Shown piece after piece: positions 21,623 through 32,029 of a DNA stretch of 64,000 bases. The stretch is taken from contig NW_026947509.1 of NCBI RefSeq assembly GCF_034190915.1, positions 34,170,767 to 34,234,766 on the forward strand, in the 5' to 3' direction. Source of the stretch: Cavia porcellus. Its lineage: Eukaryota > Chordata > Mammalia > Rodentia > Caviidae. The notes below the pieces were generated by a model that was given only the letters and a program-made list of their open reading frames with translations, was not told where the DNA came from and searched no databases. The translations under genes were made by a program, and so were the position numbers. Within the stretch, counting starts at the first letter, position 1, and the number at the start of each line of letters is the position of its first letter.

Positions 21623-23259
21623 AAATCAAACAGAAGGGAACCATCACTGAGTGTGTCCAGGGACACCGAAGACAGGAGGGCTCAGCCTCCACAGTCGTTC
21701 AGAGGAGGTCACCAGGAGCACCTGCAGCTCCCAACCTCCCCTGCCTCAGGGACTTAAGATGGTGAAAGGGTGTAGCTGCTGCACCCTGTCCTGCAGGCAA
21801 AAGAGGATGGACCTTCTGCCGCCAGCCCGGAGCTCTGTCCCTCTTCCACCTCCTGCTCCTAGTCCTTCACCCTCAGATGAAGGAGTCCCATCTCCCCTCC
21901 TCCCCCGGGCAGTGTTAAGGTGAGGAGAAAAGTCAGTCCAAGTTTCTGCCTGCGGGTCCTGGGTCAATTCCCCAGGATGACAAGCGAGGCTCTTCCTGGG
22001 GCCCGGGACCTACTGCCCAGACCCAGCGTTCTTTCCAGGGTTGTTGCCTACCCGCGGGAAGTTCTCCTCCTGGGTCTCCTACTGCAGGCACAAGCAAGGG
22101 AAGCAGAGGGGAGAGAGAGAGAGAAGCCGGGGTCCTGGCTTCCCATGCTCCAGAGCCTGGATCACTGACAGAGCCACCCTGCGGCGCCCGGTTCAACAGG
22201 TCTCTGGAAGCTCAGCTTTCCTCCCTTCTGGAAAAGCACATCCTGACCCCCGTCCCGCGTATCCTCTGCACTCCTGGGAGCTGCCACCACGCCCCGGTGT
22301 CAGCCAACTTTCTTTCCTCTGCGGAGGCCCCTGGCCCCGGATTGCTGCACCTCGCTCTATTCCTACGAGAGTTGGAGAAAGCCAGACGCCAGCCTAGGAG
22401 AGGATGTTGTGAGTGGCCAAGATGTATGACCCTGTCGGACAGTCGCAGTGGGATAGCTCGACAGCCCAGAACTCGGAGGAGGCCAGGCTGGGCCTGGGCC
22501 GGGTCAGGGTCCCTCGGCAGCCCTCTCTTGGGGCACGGACATTGGAGCGACAGCCCCAAGCTTCAGCTCCTCGAAGCCACCGCCGGGTCACCCCTGAACG
22601 CCGGCGCACAGAGCGCACCCCCAACTGCAGATCCCGAGTCCTGGTGGCGAGCACACACCGCCGCTGTCGCGCGCGGGCACCGGGGTTTGCGGCCTGCACT
22701 CGCGCCCCCTCCCCCGATTCCCGACTCCGCTGGCGGGCAGAGCGCTTGAGCTCCCGAGTGCGGGAGACATGCGTCCCCTCCTCGGACTGGGCAAACCCCG
22801 CTGTCCCTGCGCCTGCCCGTGGCATCCCCGGCCCCATCCTCTGTCTCTCCAGCCTAATAGCACTGGCGGAGTCTCTGCTCCCAGCCTGAGAGCAGGTAAA
22901 AGCGCGGGCGCCGTGCCAACCTGCGCCTGCCGGGTAGTTGCCCCGGGGAAGTTTGGCAACAGGGGCAGGTCTGCGTGGGTTGCTGGCAGCGCCAACTTTT
23001 TCACTGCGTGACTCTGTGTGACTTGGTTCCTTGAAGCAGTCTTTGCACCTGCAGCGAGGGGTGCCGCGCCCTCCCAGGAAGGGCGCGTGTTGTGAGGTCC
23101 CCAGGGGTGCACAGCGCCCCGGACGCACCGGCGTCTGCAGACCACGGAGCGCGCTGTGCAGTTGGGGTTTCCAAGCACGGCCTCAGTGAGCCCTCCGCGC
23201 CGCGGCATCCCCCCGGGCTGGGATGTGGGTGGGGGCCGGGGCAGCCCCCCACCAGCCTC

Positions 23260-23378
23260 CTCCGGGCCCTCAGCGCGGCCGCGTGCGCGGTGCCATTGGC
23301 CCGGGCCGCCGGGTGGGCGGGGCGATGACGTCAGCCGCAGGTTGAGCTATAAAGGCGGGAGGGCAGCAGCGGGATCAG
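23260..23378 (+). promoter_or_regulatory. NPPC: NPPC core promoter (CCAAT, GC box, CRE, TATA)
   Basis: In order: an inverted CCAAT box (ATTGG, 23295-23299), a GC box (GGGCGGGGC, 23315-23323), a perfect cAMP response element (TGACGTCA, 23326-23333) and a TATA box (TATAAA, 23348-23353). Transcription should start near 23378, 25-30 bases past the TATA box, giving an 80-odd base 5' UTR. GC-rich elements of CNP promoters are known targets of Sp/KLF-type factors and TSC22D1. The CRE suggests cAMP/CREB input. The start point is inferred. Confidence 0.85.
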
Positions 23379-23460
23379 AGCGCACCCAGCCGGCGCCGCG
23401 CAGCACTGGGACCCGCGCTCGCCCGCAACCCGCTCTGTGCCCGCCGGCCCCAGCGGCACC

Positions 23461-23550
23461 ATGCACCTCTCCCGGCTGCTCGCTTGCGCCCTGCTGCTCA
23501 CACTGCTCTCTCTCCGGCCCTCCGAAGCCAAGCCCGGGACGCCACCAAAG
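23461..23550 (+). CDS. NPPC: C-type natriuretic peptide precursor, coding exon 1
   Basis: Thirty codons from the ATG at 23461 (context CACCATGC, A at -3) to the splice donor AAG|GTGGGT at 23550/23551. They encode a signal peptide (about residues 1-23: MHLSRLLACALLLTLLSLRP, then SEA before the cleavage point) and the first propeptide residues KPGTPPK. The signal directs the precursor to the secretory pathway. Exon 1 ends in phase 0 and joins exon 2 at 23848. The leader is recognisably that of NPPC in other mammals, which fixes the start. An upstream TATA/CRE promoter 110 bases away agrees. Confidence 0.96.
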
Positions 23551-23847
23551 GTGGGTGCTGTTACGGGGACGGTGGGCGGGCTAGGGGCATGGAGGACTCT
23601 GGGTCTGCAAGGCTGCTGCGCTCAGGGGCGCAGCAGGGCCCCCAGTGAATCGCCTTGGGACTCAGAGGGGTCCCCGGGTCTCAGCACATGTGCAGTGCAG
23701 CGCCCCCGTCCGACGTGACCAGCTCGGCAGGCGGCAAAGGAGCTGGCGACCGCGGCAGGTGGATGCGCGCGGAGCCGTCGGCGCGCTCGGGACTCGGCGG
23801 GGGAACGGGGTCGCAAGTCCTTCACCCGCCCGCTCTCTCTCGCATAG
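23551..23847 (+). other. NPPC: NPPC intron 1
   Basis: 297-base GC-rich intron with donor GTGGGT and acceptor 'CTCTCTCGCATAG'. It is in phase 0. Open frames that read through it (for example one starting at 23645) are not the product. Confidence 0.9.
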
Positions 23848-24138
23848 GCCCCGCGAGCCCCGCCGGGGGAGGAGGTGGCCGAGTCCCAGGCTGCCGGCGG
23901 CGGTCAGAAGAAGGGCGAGAGGACCCCCGGGGGTGGCGGCGCCAACTCCAAGGGAGACCGGTCGCGACTGCTCCGGGACCTGCGCGCGGACACCAAGTCG
24001 CGGGCGGCGTGGGCCCGCCTTCTTCACGAGCACCCCAACGCGCGCAAATACAAAGGAGGCAATAAGAAGGGTTTGTCCAAAGGCTGCTTCGGCCTCAAGC
24101 TGGACCGGATCGGCTCTATGAGCGGCCTGGGATGTTAG
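23848..24138 (+). CDS. NPPC: C-type natriuretic peptide precursor, coding exon 2 (hormone)
   Basis: Codes for residues 31-126 of the 126-residue precursor and the TAG stop (24136-24138); human prepro-CNP is also 126 residues. The propeptide is Gly/Pro/Lys-rich, then the furin-type site RSRLLR (residues 68-73) precedes CNP-53, which starts [15 protein letters not shown]-22 starts at residue 105 ([15 protein letters not shown]...); Cys110 and Cys126 close the 17-residue ring that binds the guanylyl-cyclase receptor NPR2 and the clearance receptor NPR3. From memory CNP-22 is unchanged from human, and CNP-53 carries rodent-type His (RLLHEHP) and Gly (KYKGGNKK). CNP is a paracrine hormone of growth plate, endothelium, brain and ovary. 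All key residues are intact. Confidence 0.97.
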   Translation, partial: APRAPPGEEVAESQAAGGGQKKGERTPGGGGANSKGDRSRLLRDLRADTKSRAAWARLLHEHPNARKYKGGNKKGLSKGCFGLKLDRIGSMSGLGC

Positions 24139-24158
24139 TGTGGCGCCCCCTGGCGGTG
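24139..24158 (+). other. NPPC: NPPC exon 2, start of 3' UTR
   Basis: Twenty bases between the stop codon and the consensus donor GTG|GTGAGT (donor at 24159). The stop lies only 20 bases before the last junction, so the transcript should escape nonsense-mediated decay. Confidence 0.85.
24142..24156 (-). promoter_or_regulatory. NPPC: CTCF-like motif inside NPPC exon 2
   Basis: The minus strand reads CCGCCAGGGGGCGCC, an excellent match to the CTCF core, immediately after the stop codon and just before the exon 2 donor. As I remember it, the same spot in human NPPC mRNA also reads GCGCCCCCTGGCGG, so it may be conserved. Confidence 0.6.
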
Positions 24159-24364
24159 GTGAGTACTCCCGACCCGGCTGCCGGGCGCCCTGCTCGCCCT
24201 GGCTCCCGCGTCCTGCCGAACCGAACCGAACCCGGCCCCCGCGAAACAGGCCGTCTCCTTGCTGATGCGCGGGCCCGGGACCAGTGCGAACCCTGCCGGC
24301 CTTCGGATGGAGCCAGTCAACCTTGGCATGAGATCCAGGGTGCTCGAGGCTTTGCCTGCCACCC

Positions 24365-24425
24365 ATTTATCAGCCCATTTTACAGATGAAGGAAGTGGAG
24401 GATTAAGTGGTTAGGGAAACCTGGC
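24365..24425 (-). mobile_element. MIR fragment
   Basis: 'CCATTTTACAGATGAAGGAAG' and 'GATTAAGTGGTTAGGGAAACC' match the MIR 3' half in reverse orientation. Short. Confidence 0.55.
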
Positions 24426-26387
24426 AAGGTAAAAAATGGCGCAGCCTGGATGAACCATCCGGCTTCCTCTGGAAAGGCAGGAAGGGGATGGTGGGGTCTT
24501 CCCTACCACGTAGGAGGGCTAGCAGTCTTGCCCTGATGGCACGGGGTTTAAGGGGTGTCAGGGGCCAAGCATCAAGATCGATGTGGAGAAACGCCCGCCC
24601 CACGTGGTACCTGCGGGCAGCATCAGGCCTCCCTTCTGCCCGGGGCATCCCCGTCCTCAGCCTTTCTCTAAACTGTGGGCAAACTGGTCTGTCCAGGGTC
24701 CTGATGCCACCGACGCAGGGGCAGAGCTTGGTGCTTTTGACCTGGTTTCGTGGCAAGAAAAGGAACAGACTCATACATACCGCCTGCCCCAGCCTCAAAT
24801 TTGACAGGTCTCAAAGGGAGTTTTACCCACCCTGACCCCAGTCTAAACTATGTTCCAGGCTCACTGAGACCTCTGCCTTGCCCAGCATTGCTTGGTGGCA
24901 GGTGGCTGTGACTGAGACCCTCTCCTCTCCATTTCTACAGCCCTCCAATGTGGAGGGAACGGCCTCTGACATTGGCACCGCAATGCTTGCAGGTTGGGCC
25001 CTGTTGCTTCCTGGCATTGCCCCAGCCTGGCAGCTGCCCCGTGGGTCATACTCCCCTCACCCTGCTATAGTGCATTACAGCAGAGTCTCACAGGAGGTGC
25101 CATTGAGGACCCACTCCCGAACCCTCAGAAACTCATGACCAGCTTCAGGGCCTAAGACCCTGGCCTAAGACAAGCATGACCTGCATCACCGCAGTGGGGC
25201 TCTCGGGAATACTTGTCAGTGCACAGAGGAGCCACGTAACCTAGCCTGGCAGCCCTAACACCTGTTGCCTGTCCAGTTCCAGCATTCCCTTCCTCTATCT
25301 GCAGCTTTGGGAGGTCAGGGGCGCATGCTGCCCCCCAGTTCTGCAGAGGCTTTACTGTCTATGACCTTGACCTCCCCTACACGGGTCCTTGGATGCAGAC
25401 TTCAGATCCACTAGCGCATTGTCTTTGCTCCCTTCTCTCGTCTCGAAACAGTGAGATAGAGACCAGGACACTTTCAGTTTGTGATTTAAACACCACACTC
25501 AGACTTTAGACCCTAAACCAAAGTGAGGGCACTTTTCTGGGTCAGTGCCCACACTTCCCTGAAGGTGCCTTGTTCTTGGGCGGGGTGCCCTCAGTGACCC
25601 CATGGGTAGCATGAGATGCAGAGCAGGAGGAAACCAGATCCTAAGACTTCACCCTTTGGCCAGGGCAGGTGGACAGCCACCTGGAAGGGCTCCGCTTAGA
25701 TGGGCACCTGCTGCCAACACCTGCAGCCTTAGTCTGCTCCCCTGCTCCCACACGTGACCCTGGTGGTACAGTAGGTCGTCCTTGTGGTCCCTGCAGCCCC
25801 CGGATGAAAATGCCTAGCCCAGCCTTGAGAGAGACAGTATAGGTTTTGCATGCTGATGGAAATACTTGTGAGGCTGTGTCCATTTCTTTACTGAGGGGTG
25901 ACTTCAGCTCCAAGCACCACCATAATGACTGTCGCTGGTGGTTATTGGTCTTGATTATAAAATGTTAATGACAGACACTGGGTGTGGCTGTAACCTCAAT
26001 GAACACTCTGCCTCTGGGCCTCCAGGAACATCACAGACATCTGTCATCTGGGTGAACATATGGGACAGCAAGAGAACACAGAGGGGCGAGCTGACCAAGC
26101 CATTCCAGCCCAGGGTCCCACTGCACTGCTGTTCTTTGGGAGGGCACCTTGCTTGGACCTGGAGCAGCCACACACCCATGGCGGGGACTGAACACAGCCC
26201 CATCCCATCAGCCAGTCCTCCTGAGCCCCGAGGCCAGCTGGGTTGTGTGCCCACAGCTGGCGCCAGCCACTGCCCTCTCCCCAGGGGCCCCAAGGAGGGC
26301 AGGAAGTGCTGTCCACTGAGAAGCGGCCATGACCCAGCCACTGCCAAGGGCTAACCCATGGCCCTCTGATCCCAGAGCCCACCGGGA

Positions 26388-26535
26388 AGGCAGCTATTAT
26401 CCATTTTATGGGTGAAGAGAATGATACTCAGAGCTACCCAGGGCCACCAGGGAATCAAGGTCAGAGCTGGCATTTGACGCCAGAATCCCTGAGTCCCCAG
26501 ACATTTCTATTCTGTGTCCTTGCGTGGTCACCCAG
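26388..26535 (-). mobile_element. MIR SINE
   Basis: 'TATTATCCATTTTATGGGTG', 'CTCAGAGCTACCC', 'AAGGTCAGAGCTGGCATTTG', 'AATCCCTGAGTCC': reverse MIR, ancient. Confidence 0.7.
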
Positions 26536-26582
26536 ATACACAGATCAGAGGTGAGCAACTTAGTGAGGGTTTGTGTTGCAGA

Positions 26583-26630
26583 AATGAATGAATGAATGAA
26601 TGAATGAATGAATGAATGAATGAATGAATG
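26583..26630 (+). repeat. (AATG)12 microsatellite
   Basis: Twelve perfect tetranucleotide units in NPPC intron 2, about 320 bases upstream of exon 3. Confidence 0.97.
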
Positions 26631-26849
26631 GTGGGGAGAGGAGAGCTGTCCCTCCCTTTGGGTCACCAGGCCTCACCAAGTGCCAGCACCCAGGGCGTGA
26701 CCTGCAGGTAAGCAGAGCCGATAGCAGGCCTGGCGACCTCCCAGTTGCACCTGCACTGGAGACACCAGTGCCAAGGCCTGGAAAGGGTCTTCCTCTGCTG
26801 GGACGGCCTTTGCCAGCGGTCTGCGGGGCTGCAGCAGATGGCCAGGACC

Positions 26850-26873
26850 CTGCTGCTGCTGCTGCTGCTGCTG
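26850..26873 (+). repeat. (CTG)8 trinucleotide repeat
   Basis: Eight perfect CTG units, then CTACAG, 80 bases upstream of the exon 3 acceptor. The following 'CTACAG|GAAG' could act as an alternative acceptor. Confidence 0.95.
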
Positions 26874-26953
26874 CTACAGGAAGGGGAGGAAAGTTCTAGA
26901 AGCGCCCCGCAGACCAAGAGCCTTGAACTGAATGTGCCATGTCCTCTTTTCAG

Positions 26954-27445
26954 GACTGGGAATCGTTCCACACGCTGAGGTCATCCTTGGTCACCAGCTG
27001 CCAGCATCTGGAAACACCTCCAGCGGGATGTGGCTTTTACATTTCTTTCTTTTTTTCTTCTTCTTCTTTTTCTTCTTCCCGTGGTCCTGGGAATACACAA
27101 CACCAGCTGTTTTATTATTATTTGGGGTGGGGAGGGTATGATTTTATGGTTTGTTTTTTTTCTTGGAAATGAAAAATAAAAGGCTATATATTATATATAT
27201 ATTATATACATGAAACACACACCTACACCGACTTGACAAGGGGCAGTTTTTAAGAGACTGACAAAACCAGCTGTAGAACATTGCTGTTTGTAAATTCATG
27301 TCATGCATAAATGTATTTATGTTGTAAAGCTATTTATATTGTTTATAAAGAGATATTTATAAAATTTTATTTATGTAACTAAATGAAAGAAGCCAATCAT
27401 TGTAATGTTTTTGTCCTAACTAGTTGAAAAATGTAAAAAAAAAAA
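26954..27445 (+). other. NPPC: NPPC exon 3 (3' UTR only)
   Basis: Begins after 'CTCTTTTCAG' with GACTGGGAATC and follows the known NPPC 3' UTR: 'GCTGAGGTCATCCTTGGTCA', 'CCAGCTGTTTTATTATTATT', 'AAGAGACTGACAAAACCAGC', 'TTCATGTCATGCATAAATG', 'GAAGCCAATCATTGTAATG'. It carries four AU-rich ATTTA pentamers (27315, 27332, 27355, 27369), signs of a short-lived, regulated mRNA. A canonical AATAAA lies at 27175-27180. Near the presumed distal end (about 27.43 kb) only AATGAA (27382-27387) is seen. The end point is approximate. Confidence 0.85.
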
Positions 27446-27514
27446 AATGAAAGAAAAAAAAAATCATTCCATGAATTTCTTGAAAACTGTCTTTATTTAC
27501 TCATTGACTGATGG

Positions 27515-27622
27515 GTTGATTGATTTGGGCAGGGTCTCACTCGTAGCCCAGGCTAGCCCTGACTTCGTGGCAATCCTTCTGCCTCAGCCTCCCAAGTGCT
27601 GTGATCATAGTCACACCTAGTG
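27515..27622 (-). mobile_element. B1-type SINE, diverged
   Basis: 'GGGCAGGGTCTCACTCGTAG', 'CCCAGGCTAGCCCTGAC', 'CTGCCTCAGCCTCCCAAGTG', 'ATCATAGTCACACCTAG': reverse B1, 70 bases past the NPPC 3' end. Confidence 0.85.
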
Positions 27623-28740
27623 TATTGTGTTCCTCTTTAGGAATTAATCTGAGGCAGAGGGAGAACGTGAAGAAGAGGCATTAGCCTCTGGGTGCTCATC
27701 AGCCAGCTCCCCAGTTCCAGTTTTATTTGTACCAGAATCTTCCTGGGGTCCTTGGTGCAAACACAGATGCCTGCCTGCACCCAGTGATCTGGGGAGACAA
27801 CCAGCCATGGAGAAATTGTCCCGAGAGAGGCCAGCTGCGCTCCAGCACCTGACAGCTGGGAAGCAGAATGAACTTGGGCTTGGGGCTAGGGTCCTCTGTG
27901 TCCCCCTGCCACCACCTCAGGGAAGACAGCCGAGGTCAAGGCCTCACTGGGGATGAGCTTTGCACCCCTGTGGATGGGTGGGCATTTCAGCAGTGCCTGG
28001 ACCTAGGAGGGGTCGAGCTGGGTGGTGTCCCGGGCTAAGGACAAGGACCACGACGTCACCTGGAAGCTGAGACCTTGAACCTCGCACAGTGAAGATGCTG
28101 TCCAGTTTCCTGTTTGCTTTGTGACTGGGGCTGCAGGTTTACATCTGCTCAAAGCCACTAACAATCGTGGCTCGGCTCGTATTCAGATTTGAATCTCTTC
28201 TGAAAACCCCCAGGACACCTGTACATAATTCAGAGACCATCTCGCTCCCTCCTCACTCAGCAGCATGTTACCAGGGATTGGGGACACAGAGAGCCTCTCG
28301 GGCTGGTGACAGTAGGTGGTGTGGGGACATTGCAGGGCCCTGCTTAGTGGCTGAACCAGTAGGGCAGGAATCTCACCAGCTCCTGGTCCCCACCAGGCCT
28401 GCTCAAGGGGGCACAAGGCAGTCAGGCCGCTTATGGCCACAGCTGGGTCCCCCACACCCTATGTCATCCCAGCCATGAGCTCTGAGCAAAGCTAGTGAGA
28501 ACCAAGCACATGGGAGCAACCGGAAGTGTTTGGAAACCCCTGGGATTAACTGGCCTTAACTACTGGCCTCGGTCCTGCCTCCTTTTGGCCTCATGTCCCA
28601 TCTCAAGCTGCCTGGAGAGCATGCAGCTTCAGTCCCATGGAGGGTGACAACAGCCAGGACCCACTAGAGACTCAGTCTCACCCAGAGGGCTGGCCGGAGT
28701 GCTGGTCCTCGGGGGCAGGGTGGGCCCCTGCACCATTAGA
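27623..28740. other. Intergenic stretch, nothing recognised
   Basis: Unique, GC-moderate DNA. Frames at 28167-28478 are open on both strands without family likeness. Confidence 0.4.
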
Positions 28741-28747
28741 AGCTTCT

Positions 28748-28918
28748 CTGTGCTGCAGGCCTGTGATCTCTCCGTTCTCTGGGAGGCTGAGGCAAGACGG
28801 TTGCAGGTTGGAGCCCACCCTGAGCAACTTAGCAACTCAGCAAGACCCCACATCAAATAAAAAATAAAAAGGGGGTGTGGTGGGAGCTCAAAGGCCATGG
28901 TCCCATCACCAGTAACCA
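28748..28918 (+). mobile_element. B1-ID dimeric SINE, decayed
   Basis: 'GTGCTGCAGGCCTGTGATCTC...GGGAGGCTGAGGCAAGACGG...GCAACTTAGCAACTCAGCAAGACCC' plus A-rich linker and a poor ID half ending near 28915. Confidence 0.6.
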
Positions 28919-29840
28919 CTAGCTAAGTCAGTGGGTAAGTGATGTAACACAGGAACTTAAAAGAGTGTTCCCTGGGCACGGGCAGCCAGGAGAAGGAACC
29001 CAGAGAGCCAAGGTCCCCTCATCGGAGCAGGCAAGGAGTCCCGGGCAGCAGCTGTGGCAGGGCATTGCTTCCCTGGGTGGGACATCAGACAGGGCGAGAT
29101 GGGGAGGAGCCCGCCGCCCCCCATCCCCAGCCTGCTGAGCTGTGACTAGTGTCAACCCCCAGAAGCCTTGGAACACTGGCATGGGAGCCAGGCATGCATG
29201 ACGGTAAGGCAGTCTCCAGCACAGGCAGCCTCGGGCCTGGGCTCAGCCTGGGCACCAGTGGGGCCGGCGTCAGTGCCTGGCCCCCAGGACGCGGGGTGAG
29301 CAGATCCCTTGCTGGCCTCCCCATCTGTCCCCCTCCGTCCCCATGCTGATGAGGACAATAGTCAGCGGTGTCCCCAGCCTGTGGCCGACTGCCAGGTGCC
29401 CTTCCACCCAGACAGATGCTATCCTGTGGCCCTGGAACACCTTTCGGTCCCCTCCACCCCAACGGCCTCCTCCATTGCTCCAGGGCTGGTGAGCTGCCCT
29501 CCCTGTGGGCTTCTCCTCACAGGGCCTCAGCGGGGGGCTCTCCGGGTCCCCAGCCTGATGTTCAGCTCCACGCTGGCTGCCACCTGTGCTGTGTAGGCCC
29601 GGCTCCTGGGAGCAGGTGGACAGTGGCAGGTCACCGCAGACAGCATCACACGGGTCACACAGCTCCAGGGTGACACAGAGCCCTTCTGACCTTTCCTCCT
29701 GTCAGGTGTGTGAAAAGGTCAGTGGGCTCGGCAGCTTTTATATTTTTTCAAGGTACCAATATAATGCTCTTAAATTAGCTCTATTAATTTATTTTTGGAC
29801 CTATTTACCTTCTTATTCTACTAATTGCCCAGAATGTTGA
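28919..29840. other. Intergenic stretch, nothing recognised
   Basis: GC-rich single-copy DNA at 28.95-29.7 kb. Overlapping open frames on both strands are treated as chance. Confidence 0.4.
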
Positions 29841-29943
29841 ATTCACTTTTTTTTTTTTTTTTTTTTTTGGTATCAAGGATCAAACTCATGACCTCAGGCT
29901 TGCCAGGCAGATGCTTATGCCACTGAGCTAAATCCCCAGGCCC
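29841..29943 (-). mobile_element. ID-type SINE with long target duplication
   Basis: T-tail (about 22), 'GGTATCAAGGATCAAACTC', 'CACTGAGCTAAATCCCCAGG'. A perfect 16-bp duplication, TTGCCCAGAATGTTGA, at 29825-29840 and 29944-29959 marks a clean L1-mediated insertion. Confidence 0.96.
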
Positions 29944-29959
29944 TTGCCCAGAATGTTGA

Positions 29960-31576
29960 GCCCTCGACCCTGAGCATGGCCGCGTCCACCCCCGAAGCTC
30001 TGGTCCACAGCACTTCTCAGCCTCCTATTTTCTCTATAATAGACATTTTTTTCTCCGACAAGTGCAATTTAATGTTGGCTGAATTCCTGTTTTTGAGGTT
30101 GAGTTCAGTATTTATATACCTTCTGATTTATTAAATCACCAGCTCCTATGTTTTAAGCAATTTAGTAAATGATCCATGAATACTCTGAAAATAGACATGT
30201 GTCCCAATGTGGAGACGGGAGGGAGAAGGGACATAAGAAGAATTCATGCATCTCGTGTCACCCTTGTGCACCTGCTCCCCGCCATGGCCATAACCATCAC
30301 AGATGCCAAATATGCACAAAAGGAAAAAAAGACCATTTGAAAGACGAATGCCCGTTTGCATGGCTTAAAATTCTGAGAATACTCAGGCCCCTTAGCTTTC
30401 CTAATGCCGTGTCCTTCCAATTCTTTGACCTTCCAATTCTTTGATCCACTGAGGGTGGACAAGGATGTTGAAACAGGAGGACTTTCCCCACTCACCTGCG
30501 TGAAGTCCAGCTGTTTGCCCGGTATGCTGAGGTCAGTTTATCTGATACAGTAGACAGGCTACCAGCAGCTGTGCCTCGGTGGCAAACAGCACCCAAATCT
30601 CAGCGGCTTAAAATGCGCACGACTCGTTTCTTGTCTGTGGGAAGTGTCTCAGCCCCGGACAGAACACTCAACACAGCACCCGCAGCTCCAGGGAGAAGAG
30701 GTTTATTCCGGCTCCTGATGCTTGGAGAGTCCTGCCCGCAGTTGTGGACTCCAAGGCAGGGAGGAGCCGGTGGGGCAGAGCTGCTTATGCCATGGTGGCC
30801 AGGAAGCCGGCAGAGGGAGCCGCAGCACCCACATGGCGCCCCAGCGCAGCCCCTCTCCTGACCAGACCCCCCCCCCTCCTAACAGCTCCTCGAGGGTTGA
30901 TTCTGGGCTGAGAATAGTACCCCGGGGTCCCGTCACCTTGCACACCCAGGAGAATTCCAGGGACATCTACATCTGGGCCACCAAAGGAGACCTGCTGTGG
31001 ATGCCAGATGGTGCCTCACCCTGTGACAGAGCAGGACCTTGGTGGCAGGCAGCTTCCCAACACCTCGACAGAAGCCCGAGGTCCCTTGCTTCGAAGGAGA
31101 CGGTGCATTGGGGCTGACAGCCCTGAAGTGTGTGGTCAGGTGGTGTCATCATTTGGGGCATGGGGTGGCAGCGTGTCACAGCAGGGGTGACCCTCAGAAG
31201 AGACTTGGAGTCCCACAGTTGTCCCCAATGCCCTGAAGTCCTCCCCCTTGGCCACACCCTTAAAGGTTCCTCCACTCCAGAAACACCATCCAGGGACCAT
31301 GCCTGTGACCTGGAATCCTTGGGGACAGTGAGGCCTCAAAGCTGGGCAGCCAGGCGGGAAGGAGACAGCTCCTCTGGGCTCCAGGGCTCCTGCTGGAAGG
31401 TGACAGGGACCAGACAGGGCTCACAGCTCTTCACTGGTTGCAGCCTGGAGAGAGCAGCAGCTTCCAGGGGCCTGGAAATTCAGCCACCCACTCCACTGAC
31501 ACTGTTTGCTTCCTGGAAACTGATTTTCTCTAGTCCTACTTTATTTTTGCTTGTGTGGTCACAGCTTTGACCAAGC
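29960..31576. other. Intergenic stretch, mostly single copy
   Basis: No gene supported. 30560-30660 ('CCAAATCTCAGCGGCTTAAAATG') resembles an old MaLR/LTR-like repeat but is too short to name. A Cys/His-rich 91-codon frame at 30169-30444 is discussed under rejected items. Confidence 0.4.
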
Positions 31577-31733
31577 TCTCTTTCTTTTTTTCTTTTCTGT
31601 TTGTTTTTGGCTTGTTTTTGTTTTTGAGACAGCTTCCCCTTGTGTAGCCCAGGCTGGCCTTGAATTCACAGCAATCCTCCTGCCTCAGCCTCCTGAGAGC
31701 TATGATTACAGGCATGTACCACCTTGTTTGCAT
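31577..31733 (-). mobile_element. B1-type SINE
   Basis: T-rich tail, 'TTTTTGAGACAGCTTCCCC', 'TGTAGCCCAGGCTGGCC', 'CTGCCTCAGCCTCCTGAGAG', 'ATTACAGGCATGTACCACC'. Confidence 0.92.
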
Positions 31734-31752
31734 TTTTTAATGAGTTAGATAT

Positions 31753-31861
31753 AAGCCAGGTGGGGTAGAGCACACTTGTAATCTCAGGGCTAGGGAGGAG
31801 GATCATCACGAGGTCAAAGCCATCCTGGGCTAACAGAACAAGACCCTGTCTCAAAAAATCT
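31753..31861 (+). mobile_element. B1-type SINE
   Basis: 'AGCCAGGTGGGGTAGAGCAC...GTAATCTCAGGGCTAGGGAGG...CAAGACCCTGTCTC'. Opposite to the previous B1, 20 bases away. Confidence 0.88.
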
Positions 31862-32029
31862 AAGGAACATGAGATAAAATAAGAAGTTGGGTGTATTTAC
31901 GAAGTATTAGCTTAACAATGTATACAATAAGCCATTTTGCCTCTCATTGACAATGTTTCTTGCCATTATCACTTACCCATGGTCTGGCTTCACCTGGATC
32001 ATCCTGAGCACCTGTGTTTAAGGTTCTTT

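Larger units (their letters stand above)
22540..24330. promoter_or_regulatory. NPPC: CpG island over the NPPC promoter, exon 1 and exon 2
   Basis: CpG dinucleotides are dense from roughly 22.55 to 24.3 kb, in contrast with the flanks. It covers the promoter, both coding exons and intron 1. Long open frames on both strands here (for example 22394-23128 on the minus strand) result from GC-rich, stop-poor DNA. Confidence 0.85.
24159..26953 (+). other. NPPC: NPPC intron 2 (within the 3' UTR)
   Basis: About 2.8 kb, donor GTGAGT, acceptor 'TGTCCTCTTTTCAG' at 26953. It contains two MIR remnants, an (AATG)12 and a (CTG)8 tract. No other gene seen. Splicing is inferred from the consensus sites and from the exon 3 match to known NPPC 3' UTR. 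Confidence 0.8.

Noticed and set aside
1..23000. Exons of DIS3L2, expected upstream of NPPC by human and mouse gene order.
   Set aside because: No exonuclease-family segment with splice sites was seen. The known distance to NPPC is larger than the 23 kb available here.
22394..23208. Long minus-strand frames (over 200 codons) next to the NPPC promoter.
   Set aside because: They lie in the CpG island where stop codons are rare, are open in several frames at once and show no conserved motif, signal peptide or family likeness.
30169..30444. Cys/His-rich frame with CQICTKGKKDHLKDEC, reminiscent of a retroviral zinc knuckle.
   Set aside because: The spacing is CX2CX6HX4C and not CX2CX4HX4C, no other gag or pol motif lies nearby, and the frame is short. 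Kept only as a note.
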